Positions 1 through 6,729 are shown, counted from the stretch's first letter. The stretch is DNA of 8,400 nucleotides from JBAWXE01 sp037144255 (GCA_037144255.1 JBAWXE010000110.1:1-8400), one strand, 5' to 3'. Program-made: numbers and translations. The notes: a model not told the origin generated them from the letters alone.

Positions 1-2
1 GT

Positions 3-1181
3 GTAGCTGCATACGATAGCCCTAATGCTGCCGTCATAGCACCATCAATAGAGGCTAAACGTTTCGGTGTCAAGACAGGTATGCGTGTGAATGAGTGCAG
101 GCAACTATGCCCGCATATGATAGTGGCAGCTACTCGTCCGCATTACTATCGCCAGTTCCATGTTATGATCATGGGCGTACTCAATAGGTACTGCGATGAT
201 GTAATGCCCAAGAGTATAGATGAGGCTGTAATGAACCTCACTTCCTATCGCTTGGTATACAAGGATCTCGAGGCTTTGGCCAAACAGATAAAGGCTGATA
301 TCAATGCAGAGGCCGATTATCTGAAATGCTCTATAGGTATTGCACCCAATTCTTTTCTGGCAAAAGTGGCCACCGATATGCAAAAGCCTGATGGTCTCAC
401 CATCATCAACCGCGAGAATATAGATGCACAATTAGCCAAACTCAAACTAACAGATCTACCCGGCATTGCAGAGCGCAATGCACGTCGCTTACAGCTCATG
501 GGCATTCGCACACCGCTGGAAATGCGTCATGCTTCACAAGCCTTTCTACGCAAGGTCTTTGGTGGGGTAGTAGGAAATTACTGGCACGCGCGTCTCAATT
601 TTGGCGAGGTAGATCTGTATAAGAATGACTATCGCACCATGAGCACTATGCGCACAGTATCTCGCCAGCAGCGAGAGTCTCGTCAGTCTTTAGAATCATT
701 GCTCATATCCCTGTGTATGAAGCTGGAACAACGTTTGGTAAAACAGAAGGTGTTCTGCAAAGAGGCTTCTTTCTTTATCAAGTATCTCGATCATACCGGT
801 TGGGACACACATATCCGCTTTGCCAATCCTCTGCAGGATGGCATGGAACTGCGCAACTATATACTGGATAAGGTTCACGAGTTCGAAAGGCAGCATAATG
901 TAGGTACTATGTTCAGCAACAAGGTGCGTAGCATGGGGGTGGCCATACAAAACTTTATGAATGATCAGGTACTGCAATACTCCTTGTTTGATGATCGTAT
1001 TCGTCACGATCATCTGCGCAAGGTAGTATACAGTATCAAGGACAGATATGGCAAGAACATAGTACGCAAGGCATCAGAACTGTTCGAACCTACTGTGATG
1101 AAAGACGCTATAGGCTTCGGATCTGTCGCAGATATGTATAATGGCGAACATTTCAATCAATATACTATAGAAGAAGACTAA
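3..1181 (+). CDS. Y-family DNA polymerase (DinB/UmuC-like), N-terminus cut by window edge
   Basis: This is a translesion DNA polymerase of the Y family, which copies past damaged bases in the cytoplasm. The frame is open from base 3, so the ATG at 81 is internal: the upstream codons read VAAYDSPNAAVIAPSIEAKR, which fits the palm/fingers start of the family. The catalytic SIDEA motif is at bases 213-227, with acidic residues at 219-224. It is followed by the family signature CSIGIAPNSFLAKVATDM (about 324-380) and KPDGL. A helix-hairpin-helix thumb segment (LTDLPGIAERNARRLQLMGI) lies near 447-506, and the rest is a little-finger domain. The 392 visible residues are close to the family's full size, so probably only some 10-20 residues, including the first metal-binding aspartate, are missing. 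The C-terminal tail resembles the form common in Bacteroidota rather than E. coli DinB. A beta-clamp motif was not identified with certainty. The radical SAM gene 29 bases downstream is probably cotranscribed. Confidence 0.95.
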   Translation, partial: VAAYDSPNAAVIAPSIEAKRFGVKTGMRVNECRQLCPHMIVAATRPHYYRQFHVMIMGVLNRYCDDVMPKSIDEAVMNLTSYRLVYKDLEALAKQIKADINAEADYLKCSIGIAPNSFLAKVATDMQKPDGLTIINRENIDAQLAKLKLTDLPGIAERNARRLQLMGIRTPLEMRHASQAFLRKVFGGVVGNYWHARLNFGEVDLYKNDYRTMSTMRTVSRQQRESRQSLESLLISLCMKLEQRLVKQKVFCKEASFFIKYLDHTGWDTHIRFANPLQDGMELRNYILDKVHEFERQHNVGTMFSNKVRSMGVAIQNFMNDQVLQYSLFDDRIRHDHLRKVVYSIKDRYGKNIVRKASELFEPTVMKDAIGFGSVADMYNGEHFNQYTIEED

Positions 1182-1210
1182 TACTGTTACCACTATATAA
1201 AACAAAGATC

Positions 1211-2284
1211 ATGATCAATCAAAAAGTGAATGAACGTTTTAACAAAGGCAGAGGAGCGCAGTACAATCCTAAGAATCGTTTTCTGAAAGGGGAGTATGTA
1301 CAAGATCATGTAGAGGGTATAGACGATTGGGAACTGGAAGATCGCAAAACAGAATATATATACGATAGTTCTCGCACTTTGGTGAACGAGGTGAAGAGCC
1401 CCGATGTGGGCATGATGTACTCTGCCAATCCCTATCAGGGTTGCGAGCATGGCTGTATCTATTGCTACGCGCGCAATTCGCACGAGTATTGGGGCTACAG
1501 TGCCGGTGTGGATTTTGAGAGCCGTATAGTAGTAAAGAAGAATGCACCACAACTGCTGCATAAGTTCTTTAGCAATAAGAACTGGCAACCCGCGCCTATA
1601 TCTCTTTCCGGCAATACAGATTGTTATCAGCCTATAGAGCGCAAAATGCGCATCACACGCCAGCTATTAGAGATATGTCTGGAGTTCAGGAACCCTGTGG
1701 GTATACTCACTAAGAATGCCCTTGTACTGCGCGATCTGGATATTATACAAGAACTGGCAAAACACAATCTGGTATCAGTATTTACTTCCATCACTTCATT
1801 GGATGAGGATCTGCGACGCAAACTGGAACCTCGTACAGCTTCTTACAGATCACGGCTCAAGGTGCTTGAGACATTGGCAGTTAACAATATCCCTACAGGT
1901 ATAATGAATGCACCCATCATACCAGGCCTTAATGATAATCATATGCACGATGTGCTGAAAGCTGCATCAGAGGCTGGTGCCAAGTGGGCAGGCTATACAG
2001 TCGTGCGCCTCAATGGTGCTATAGGTGGCATCTTCGAAGATTGGCTGCGCAAGGCTTACCCCGATCGTGTAGATAAGGTCTGGAATCTCATCAGCTCTTG
2101 TCACGAGGGTCATGTCAATGATAGTCGCTTTGGTAATCGTATTGTTGGCGATGGTAAGTTTGCAGAATTAGTCAAGGATCAATTCAAGATGTACTGTAAG
2201 AAATATGGTTTGAATGAAACGCGCCTTACCTTGAATACAGAGTCTTTCAGGCGTATACGCAACAGGCAGTTGCCTTTGTTTTGA
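1211..2284 (+). CDS. Radical SAM protein, PA0069/Rv2578c-like (SplB-related)
   Basis: A 357-residue cytoplasmic iron-sulfur protein. The CxxxCxxC motif (CEHGCIYC; Cys78, Cys82, Cys85) is the site that binds the [4Fe-4S] cluster and S-adenosylmethionine in radical SAM enzymes. The surrounding NPYQGCEHGCIYCYAR and the later SGNTDCYQPIERKMRITRQLLE and ITSLDEDLRRKLEPRTAS segments match the group often annotated as PA0069-family or spore-photoproduct-lyase-related radical SAM proteins. The substrate of that group is, as far as I know, not established, and the SplB name should not be taken to mean thymine-dimer repair here. Start: ATG at 1211, 29 bases after the polymerase stop, with A-rich sequence but no Shine-Dalgarno before it. 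The tight spacing supports one operon with the polymerase, hinting at a DNA-damage role by context only. The stop lies 4 bases from the stop of the convergent gene, leaving no room for a separate terminator. Confidence 0.92.
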   Translation: MINQKVNERFNKGRGAQYNPKNRFLKGEYVQDHVEGIDDWELEDRKTEYIYDSSRTLVNEVKSPDVGMMYSANPYQGCEHGCIYCYARNSHEYWGYSAGVDFESRIVVKKNAPQLLHKFFSNKNWQPAPISLSGNTDCYQPIERKMRITRQLLEICLEFRNPVGILTKNALVLRDLDIIQELAKHNLVSVFTSITSLDEDLRRKLEPRTASYRSRLKVLETLAVNNIPTGIMNAPIIPGLNDNHMHDVLKAASEAGAKWAGYTVVRLNGAIGGIFEDWLRKAYPDRVDKVWNLISSCHEGHVNDSRFGNRIVGDGKFAELVKDQFKMYCKKYGLNETRLTLNTESFRRIRNRQLPLF

Positions 2285-2288
2285 TGTC

Positions 2289-4946
2289 TTAACGCACCAG
2301 CGTTACTTCGCCATGCCCTTTCAGTCTGCCACATTTGGTCTGCATCTCATATACATACATATAGATGCCTAGTGGCATCTCATTGCCATTATAAGTGCCA
2401 TCCCAGCAGGCGCTTGTATACTCATTGCTGTAGTACATCTCTACGCCCCATCTGTCATACACTTTCAAAGTGAAACCTGTTATAGCAGGTCCCGGCACTA
2501 TCAGTCGGAAACAGTCATTGTGTCCGTCATGATTAGGTGTAAAGCCACTTGGTACTATCAGGAATACACTTGATGAATCATCATACCGCACAGTCACTGT
2601 AGTACTGTCTGTACTGCTACACCCAAAATCGTCTATCACAGTTACTTGATAAGCAGTAGTAATATTTGGTTGTGCTATCGGTGCCGATGCTGCTGAATCA
2701 TCTAAGCCCCAGCTGGGTTTCCATTTGTAAGTGAAATTGGTATTACCCGGGTAAATAAAGGAGAATGCGGTATTGAGAGTAGATGATGCATGTATACAAC
2801 TGATGTCGTTTGTTTTGCTGATGTGTATATCAGGCATAGGATCCACTTTTACATTCACACTCAGTGTATCAGAGCGGTTGCAATGTTGCTCTGTGATAAC
2901 CACAGTATACACGGTATCGTGGTCTATACCTGTCATAGGGTTAGCTATATTATCGCTGGATAGGCCAGTGCCAGGTGTCCATAAGTAGCTGTCACCTCCA
3001 TAGGCACGCAATTGCACAGAGTCGCCTATGCAATGTTTAGGCACAGCTACTATGTTAAAGTTAGGTGTAGGTGTAATGAGTACTCTTACAGAATCAGTGT
3101 CCTTGCATCCATAACCATTCGTTACAGACATATAGAATGTAGTAGGCACATTCAGGTTTACAGTAGGCGATGCTGTATTGGCATTGCTAAGGTTGGCTGT
3201 TGGCCACCAGTTATAAGCCACACCTCCGCTACCATGTAATGGTGCAGGTACATCTGGGCATACCATAGTGTCTGCACCCGCATAGGCCACAGGATTGGGA
3301 TATACATATATATGTACACTACCTGTGTCTGTACAGCCAAACACATTGGTTACTATAACAGAGTAACTTCTGCTTACCGTATCTATGAACAATGGATTAG
3401 CGATGTTACTATTACTTAATCCAGTATTAGGGCTCCAGTGTATGGTACCCACACCCGAACTCAATAACTGTAATGGGTGATACTTGCAGGCAGATGTATC
3501 GCCGCCGGTATATGCCCTTGGTGGGAAGGAAACGGCTACTACCACTGAATCTGTATTGGTACAACCAAAACTATTGGTAACTGTAAGAGAGTAATGTATA
3601 CTGGTATCGTATAATACAATAATGGGATTGCCTACATGCACATTACTAAGCGATATAGCAGGTGTCCACAAGTAGCTGATACCACCACTACCACTGAGAG
3701 AGTAACCTGTATTGGTACATATCACAGTATCATGCCCTGCATTTGCTACAGGAGACGGGTGTAATGTGATGTGTATACTATCTGTATCTCTGCAACCAAA
3801 CGTAGTGACTACTAAGGCATAGTTGAGCGGGCTATTGACATTCACCGTAGGATTAGCTAATGTATCGTAGTTGAGACCTGTAGCCGGTAGCCACTTATAA
3901 GTACCACCACCATTACCATGCAGTTGCAGCAAGGTGTTTATGCATACAGCAGTATCATTGCCGGCATTGGCTGTGGGTTTAGCAGTAACTACAGCATAAA
4001 CAGGTACACGAGGGCTTTCTCCACCACAACTCGGTACGGTTTGGCTTACATAGTAAGTATAGGTATTAGCAATAGTAGTGCCAACTGTAGGTGCAATGCT
4101 ACTGCCTATACCACCACTAGGTGATGTATACCATTTAAGATTGGTACCGGTAGCACTAAGAGTAGCAGCAGGCCCATACTGACATAAGTATAAGGGAGCA
4201 GGGACTGTAGGTGGCGATGAAAGCCCCACACTCCAATTGATGAATACATCGCGTATCTCGTGCTTGCTATAGCCACTGCCCGTGCTGGCACTAAAGCCCC
4301 AGAAACCTGTGAGCTCTATTTTTTTAAACCCTGTCATGGCGGGTACACCATCAAAGCTGACAGTGATACTACCTCCGTTGTATTCCAGATCGCAACTGTG
4401 CCATGCCCCATCATTGATGAAGGGTTGATTGCTGAGATCGGAATTGAGAGCAGTATTGGTAGTACCCTCAATATAACCACCATTCCCATTAAAGTATCTT
4501 AATGATATTAATGGATTGTTGTTATTACCATCATCATCGTGCTGATCTAATACTAGCGCCAGACCTATAGGATTAACAGGTAGCCCAATACCCGGTCCGA
4601 CTGTTAATGGAGATATGGTAGATGAATTGAAGAACCAGAATGCTAATCCATCTGCATAGTTAGATCCGGAGGCAGGGTTACTCATTTTAAATGAGAACAC
4701 CACTGAGAAATGAGAATAGCACTGAGTATCTAAAGATACGGGTGTATTATATGTAATGGCACCTGCCTGATTAACAATAGGATCTGTCAGAACAAAAGTA
4801 TCGTTGGAGAGGTGGCTGCTGGCAGAGGTGAATGTCCAACCAAAGAGATTCATGGGGCTGCCGCTAAGAGTAGCAGTCTGTGCTATAACTGAGTGTGGAC
4901 TAAGAATAGCAATGATAGCAAGGAAATAAAAAAATATTTTTTTCAC
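2289..4946 (-). CDS. Large secreted lectin/PKD-like repeat protein with type IX (gliding-motility type) C-terminal sorting domain
   Basis: An 885-residue exported, probably cell-surface or released, protein. Order of parts: signal peptide (1-22, MKKIFFYFLAIIAILSPHSV then IAQ); L-type-lectin-like beta-sandwich (about 30-240) with the family hallmark ADGLAFWFF at 98-106 and an acidic loop LDQHDDDGNNNN at 133-144; an Ig-like segment (about 245-322); PKD-like repeats (about 324-788); and a CHU_C/type B sorting domain (about 797-885, VPSGFTPNHDGHNDCF...YDRWG...WDGTYNG...GIYMYVY). This C-terminal domain is the one recognised by the type IX secretion system. The start is GTG (plus-strand CAC at 4944-4946): the next methionine is residue 32, beyond the signal peptide, so GTG is required. 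No adjacent partner gene is visible. The lectin domain suggests carbohydrate binding and hence adhesion or substrate attachment; the ligand is unknown. Confidence 0.93.
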   Translation of the reverse strand: MKKIFFYFLAIIAILSPHSVIAQTATLSGSPMNLFGWTFTSASSHLSNDTFVLTDPIVNQAGAITYNTPVSLDTQCYSHFSVVFSFKMSNPASGSNYADGLAFWFFNSSTISPLTVGPGIGLPVNPIGLALVLDQHDDDGNNNNPLISLRYFNGNGGYIEGTTNTALNSDLSNQPFINDGAWHSCDLEYNGGSITVSFDGVPAMTGFKKIELTGFWGFSASTGSGYSKHEIRDVFINWSVGLSSPPTVPAPLYLCQYGPAATLSATGTNLKWYTSPSGGIGSSIAPTVGTTIANTYTYYVSQTVPSCGGESPRVPVYAVVTAKPTANAGNDTAVCINTLLQLHGNGGGTYKWLPATGLNYDTLANPTVNVNSPLNYALVVTTFGCRDTDSIHITLHPSPVANAGHDTVICTNTGYSLSGSGGISYLWTPAISLSNVHVGNPIIVLYDTSIHYSLTVTNSFGCTNTDSVVVAVSFPPRAYTGGDTSACKYHPLQLLSSGVGTIHWSPNTGLSNSNIANPLFIDTVSRSYSVIVTNVFGCTDTGSVHIYVYPNPVAYAGADTMVCPDVPAPLHGSGGVAYNWWPTANLSNANTASPTVNLNVPTTFYMSVTNGYGCKDTDSVRVLITPTPNFNIVAVPKHCIGDSVQLRAYGGDSYLWTPGTGLSSDNIANPMTGIDHDTVYTVVITEQHCNRSDTLSVNVKVDPMPDIHISKTNDISCIHASSTLNTAFSFIYPGNTNFTYKWKPSWGLDDSAASAPIAQPNITTAYQVTVIDDFGCSSTDSTTVTVRYDDSSSVFLIVPSGFTPNHDGHNDCFRLIVPGPAITGFTLKVYDRWGVEMYYSNEYTSACWDGTYNGNEMPLGIYMYVYEMQTKCGRLKGHGEVTLVR
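2583..3977 (-). repeat. Six tandem PKD-like protein repeats of about 76 residues inside the secreted protein
   Basis: Four repeats align closely by the motif AxAGxD at residues 326-331, 401-406, 478-483 and 554-559, giving steps of 75, 77 and 76 residues. Two more diverged units follow (about 628-704 and 705-788). Each close copy contains a cysteine four residues after that aspartate (335, 410, 487, 563) and a second within an FGC-x-(D/N)T-(D/G)S-type motif (385, 462, 538, 614; again at 775 in the last unit). Such a pair per domain is compatible with a disulfide in the exported protein, which is an inference. The copies have diverged in DNA sequence, so they are old duplications. They are likely to act as a spacer stalk holding the lectin domain away from the C-terminal anchor. 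Confidence 0.85.
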
Positions 4947-5045
4947 TAGGTGATACCCTGTTTGTATAAATATACGACAAGTGCCACATTTATTATAGGT
5001 TATCTATGTGTTTTTTATTAATGCCAGCTGCTAAAGAAAAGATAA

Positions 5046-5070
5046 CCCGTCAGGGTGGAACCGTGACGGG
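5046..5070 (-). terminator. Intrinsic terminator of the small lysine-rich protein gene
   Basis: A perfect 7-base stem, CCCGTCA (5046-5052) with TGACGGG (5064-5070). Inside the loop GGT and ACC can form three more pairs past a G-G mismatch. Read on the minus strand, the stem is followed by TTATCTTTTCTTT (plus-strand 5045 downward), the T-rich tract of a Rho-independent terminator. It lies 30 bases after the stop codon of the 5101-5424 gene and about 100 bases upstream of the start of the large secreted-protein gene, so the two minus-strand genes are probably separate transcription units. Confidence 0.82.
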
Positions 5071-5100
5071 CTATTTATTACTCAATTACTTATATACTGC

Positions 5101-5424
5101 TTATTTTTTTGTAGCAGCATTTTTCATTTCTTTTTCTTTCATTTCATTTTTCACTTTGTTCTCTTTGTAACGCATGTCAGGAGTTCCGTCTTTTTTCATT
5201 TTTGGGTTCTTAACAGGAATTCCGCCAGATTCTTTTCTAGTTACATGTGTGTTAGTAGGAGTTGCGTCAGTTGCTGGTGGTTTAGTAGCTTTTACAGGAG
5301 CTTTAGTGTCCTTTTTAGGGGTACCATCAGTTGATTTGATCGGTGGTTGTTTTGTGTTAGTTTGTGCGAAAGAGGTAGTGCCCATTACCAAAAAGGCAGC
5401 TACAATACAGATCAGTTTTTTCAT
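5101..5424 (-). CDS. Small lysine-rich exported protein of unknown function
   Basis: A 107-residue protein with a convincing signal peptide (1-21, MKKLICIVAAFLVMGTTSFAQ, cleavage likely after SFA or FAQ). The mature part is low-complexity and very basic, rich in Lys, Thr, Pro and Ala. It has short recurring pieces: DGTPKKDTKAP around residues 34-44, a later KKDGTPDMRYKENK, and a C-terminal charged stretch, NEMKEKEMKNAATKK, that may be helical. No known domain or catalytic motif was recognised. The PDMRYKENK piece resembles a segment seen in short hypothetical Bacteroidota proteins, but no function is attached to it. The ATG at 5422-5424 is the natural start because the signal peptide begins there. 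A terminator follows at 5046-5070, so the gene appears monocistronic. Location: periplasm or outside the cell. Confidence 0.8.
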   Translation of the reverse strand: MKKLICIVAAFLVMGTTSFAQTNTKQPPIKSTDGTPKKDTKAPVKATKPPATDATPTNTHVTRKESGGIPVKNPKMKKDGTPDMRYKENKVKNEMKEKEMKNAATKK

Positions 5425-5443
5425 TTGTTGGTTTTGTTTGATG

Positions 5444-5451
5444 CGAAGATA
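5444..5451 (-). promoter_or_regulatory. Candidate -7 element for the small lysine-rich protein gene
   Basis: On the minus strand this reads TATCTTCG, one base off the Bacteroidota -7 consensus TAnnTTTG, and lies 19 bases upstream of the ATG. No clear TTG -33 element is found at the usual spacing, so the assignment is tentative. Confidence 0.35.
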
Positions 5452-5585
5452 AATAACTCAATGTAATTATTGATAATAAGAAATGTTAAAGTATAAAGCA
5501 TTGTAAAAATGTTGAAAGGTTACATTTTTGCAGATTTTTTTTATCGGCCAGTAAATTGTAAGTGGTTAGTAATGAAGGTGTTGTA

Positions 5586-5613
5586 GGTTACACGAGGTTA
5601 CATTTGGGTTACA
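5586..5613. repeat. GGTTACA triplet on a 10-11-base period
   Basis: GGTTACA occurs at 5586, 5596 and 5607, spacings of 10 and 11 bases, so all three words face roughly the same side of the helix. A fourth isolated copy is at 5518-5524. Phased direct repeats of this kind are typical of cooperative regulator binding sites. No regulator is identified. Confidence 0.6.
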
Positions 5614-5819
5614 TGAGTGTATATAATTTGGTTGCCAAGTCCTGAAATAGGTTTACAAAATTCAATTAATGGCATATGCTCAAGAAATGCTTCTATAGGT
5701 TTTAGTAGAAATATGAAGCTGCAGGTAGAGCAAAGGTTATATTTATATATTTTTTTAGGGTTATTTTAAAAGTTTAAGTAGTTGATAATCAATTAATTAT
5801 GAGTATTCGAAAGTTACCA

Positions 5820-5833
5820 CGAAACGAGTTCGG
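5820..5833. repeat. Palindromic 14-mer, copy 1
   Basis: Reads CGAAACGAGTTCGG and matches copy 2 (5904-5917) at 13 of 14 bases. CGAA (5820-5823) pairs with TTCG (5829-5832). The right part also belongs to a second perfect inverted repeat, TTCGGG (5829-5834) with CCCGAA (5839-5844) around ACTC, and to GAGT/ACTC (5826-5829 and 5835-5838), so several mutually exclusive hairpins are possible. Confidence 0.55.
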
Positions 5834-5903
5834 GACTCCCCGAATCTGTTTGATTTATTTTTTAGGGTCGCATTTGGTTTACACGGAGGTAATATGACAA
5901 TTC

Positions 5904-5917
5904 CGAATCGAGTTCGG
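5904..5917. repeat. Palindromic 14-mer, copy 2
   Basis: Reads CGAATCGAGTTCGG. With the preceding C it forms a clean inverted repeat, CCGAA (5903-5907), spacer TCGAG, TTCGG (5913-5917), the shape of a dimer binding site. It lies 84 bases from copy 1. Confidence 0.55.
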
Positions 5918-5976
5918 TACAGGTGTGATAAATGTGATCAATACGTCATTGGGTGGAGCAATAATATGGTTTAGAA

Positions 5977-6060
5977 TTACCGTTTTTTTACCGAATTGTT
6001 TCCGATTACTTACCGAAAAATTACCGATGGATTTCCGGTTTTTACCGATCCATTACCGAT
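5977..6060. repeat. Eight-unit phased array, consensus TTACCGAT every 11 bases
   Basis: Units begin at 5977, 5988, 5999, 6010, 6021, 6032, 6042 and 6053, steps of 11, 11, 11, 11, 11, 10 and 11. TT at positions 1-2 and CCG at positions 4-6 are present in all eight. Position 3 is A in six and T in two. Five units carry GAT or GAA after CC in the form CCGAT/CCGAA beginning TTACCG. The 3-base spacers vary completely, so this is a conserved motif on a fixed period, not a simple copy-paste satellite. An 11-base step cannot reflect codons. Direct half-sites at 11-base steps are established for OmpR/PhoB-type response regulators (the Pho box); an iteron-like array is another possibility. The nearest gene starting downstream on the minus strand is over 550 bases away. 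Confidence 0.85.
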
Positions 6061-6109
6061 AAGTAATGACAGACACATGAAAAGAATTTTGCTGTGTCTT
6101 AGAGTTGTG

Positions 6110-6141
6110 TAAAGATACGAAATGGAGCTGCCCGAGACCAA
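6110..6141 (-). promoter_or_regulatory. Candidate Bacteroidota promoter firing leftward into the phased array
   Basis: On the minus strand a TTTGG (TTG at 6141-6139) is followed, after 21 bases, by TATCTTTA (6117-6110). This is one base from TAnnTTTG, at a spacing within the range reported for Bacteroidota -33/-7 promoters. Transcription would begin near 6103, pass the AGACACA/TGTGTCT inverted repeat, then read the 11-base array. No open frame follows, so the product would be a non-coding RNA or a long leader. Such short elements occur by chance in AT-rich DNA. Confidence 0.25.
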
Positions 6142-6169
6142 ATATTTCACACATTTATTTGTTGAATAA

Positions 6170-6201
6170 TTAAGGGTTTTGATATACATCAAAACCCTTA
6201 A
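6170..6201 (-). terminator. Hairpin terminator after the cupin gene
   Basis: A perfect 14-base inverted repeat: TTAAGGGTTTTGAT (6170-6183) and ATCAAAACCCTTAA (6188-6201) around a 4-base loop. It lies 24 bases after the cupin stop. On the minus strand the stem is followed by TTATTCAAC, a weak T-rich tail, so termination is likely although the T tract is not classical. The symmetry would let it act in both directions. Confidence 0.7.
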
Positions 6202-6225
6202 TGCTTATGTGCAGTACGCAGTATT

Positions 6226-6657
6226 TTATCCCATAACAGGTACGAGACCGAACTTGGTAAGTGTTTGTAATAATTTGCCCATATCGGGTGGGCCACCTGC
6301 ATTGATAATAGAGGCTATCTCGTGGAAATAGGCAGGGCCGAAAATACCCGGATTGATAACGCATAGAAACTTAACACGAGCATCTGTCTTGTTCTCGAAA
6401 CCATGAACAGTGCCACGAGGTATGAATATACTATCGCCGGGGGAGAGTAGTATGGTCTTAGCATCGACAGTATAAGTAGTAGTGCCTTCGAGGCCATAAA
6501 CGGTTTCGTCAAAGTCTTTGTGGTAATGTGGTGCGGGCATACGTGTAGCGGGGTCTACTGTAACCTCGAACATAGTAATTTGTCCCTGAGTGTCTTTCTC
6601 ATCGAGACAGAAGTGGACGGACATTCCGCCAAATGAAATGATCTCTTTAGATGCCAT
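6226..6657 (-). CDS. Small single-domain cupin protein
   Basis: A 143-residue cytoplasmic protein with one cupin beta-barrel. Motif 1 is visible as PAPHYHKDFDETVYGLEG, with His44, His46 and Glu51 in the metal-ligand positions. Motif 2 is PGDSIFIPRGTVHGFENK, with Pro80, Gly82, His85 and Asn89. All four usual metal ligands (His, His, Glu, His) are therefore present, and the barrel should bind a divalent metal. Small cupins of this type are often annotated as cupin-domain or quercetin-dioxygenase-like proteins, but nothing here fixes a substrate. A C-terminal helical tail (about 108-143) follows the barrel. ATG at 6655-6657 is the start, with no Shine-Dalgarno. The gene begins 72 bases after the Crp/Fnr gene on the same strand and ends in a hairpin terminator, so it is probably cotranscribed with, or controlled by, that regulator. 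Confidence 0.88.
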   Translation of the reverse strand: MASKEIISFGGMSVHFCLDEKDTQGQITMFEVTVDPATRMPAPHYHKDFDETVYGLEGTTTYTVDAKTILLSPGDSIFIPRGTVHGFENKTDARVKFLCVINPGIFGPAYFHEIASIINAGGPPDMGKLLQTLTKFGLVPVMG

Positions 6658-6729
6658 AAGTGGTGGTGGTTATGACACGAAGTAAATACAATTTGCGGAA
6701 TAAATAAATTGACTGAAATCAAAAAAACA

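Larger units (their letters stand above)
5425..6225. other. 800-base gap without a convincing gene, rich in short ordered repeats
   Basis: No frame here gives a recognisable protein. The sequence is AT-rich but repeatedly broken by short CCGA/TTCG and GGTTACA words arranged in ordered sets, listed separately: a GGTTACA triplet (5586-5613), two palindromic 14-mers (5820-5833, 5904-5917) and an eight-unit 11-base array (5977-6060). A small inverted repeat, AGACACA (6071-6077) with TGTGTCT (6093-6099), sits between the array and a candidate minus-strand promoter. The gap is flanked by minus-strand genes on both sides: the cupin ends into it, and the lysine-rich protein starts from it. It is therefore much longer than a promoter for one small gene requires. 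It could hold a regulatory region, a non-coding RNA or a decayed mobile insertion; the sequence does not decide between them. Confidence 0.6.

Noticed and set aside
81..1181. ATG at 81 as the true start of the polymerase
   Set aside because: The reading frame is open and family-like upstream to base 3, so the gene begins before the window.
1193..1588. Minus-strand open frames opposite the polymerase and radical SAM genes
   Set aside because: They are shadows of strongly conserved plus-strand genes and encode no recognisable protein.
5636..5660. Insertion-sequence end, from the TGTAAACCTATTTCAGG-type sequence on the minus strand
   Set aside because: No matching inverted end, target duplication or transposase frame was found nearby.
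5598..5765. Minus-strand open frame of about 50 codons
   Set aside because: It lacks a convincing start and signal, and its translation matches no family I recognise; a transposase remnant was considered but no motif supports it.
5826..5846. tRNA T-arm or tRNA-derived attachment site (GAGTTCGGGACTC resembles a T stem-loop)
   Set aside because: The invariant T-loop A is missing, the 5-base stem is incomplete, and no acceptor, D or anticodon arms flank it.
5924..5940. Crp-type binding site (two GTGAT words)
   Set aside because: The words are direct, 9 bases apart, and do not form the inverted TGTGA-N6-TCACA arrangement.
5977..6060. CRISPR array
   Set aside because: Units are 8 bases with 3-base spacers; CRISPR repeats and spacers are each over 20 bases.
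6010..6192. 60-codon minus-strand frame across the phased array
   Set aside because: Its composition is explained by the array and terminator hairpin; it has no signal, domain or supported start.
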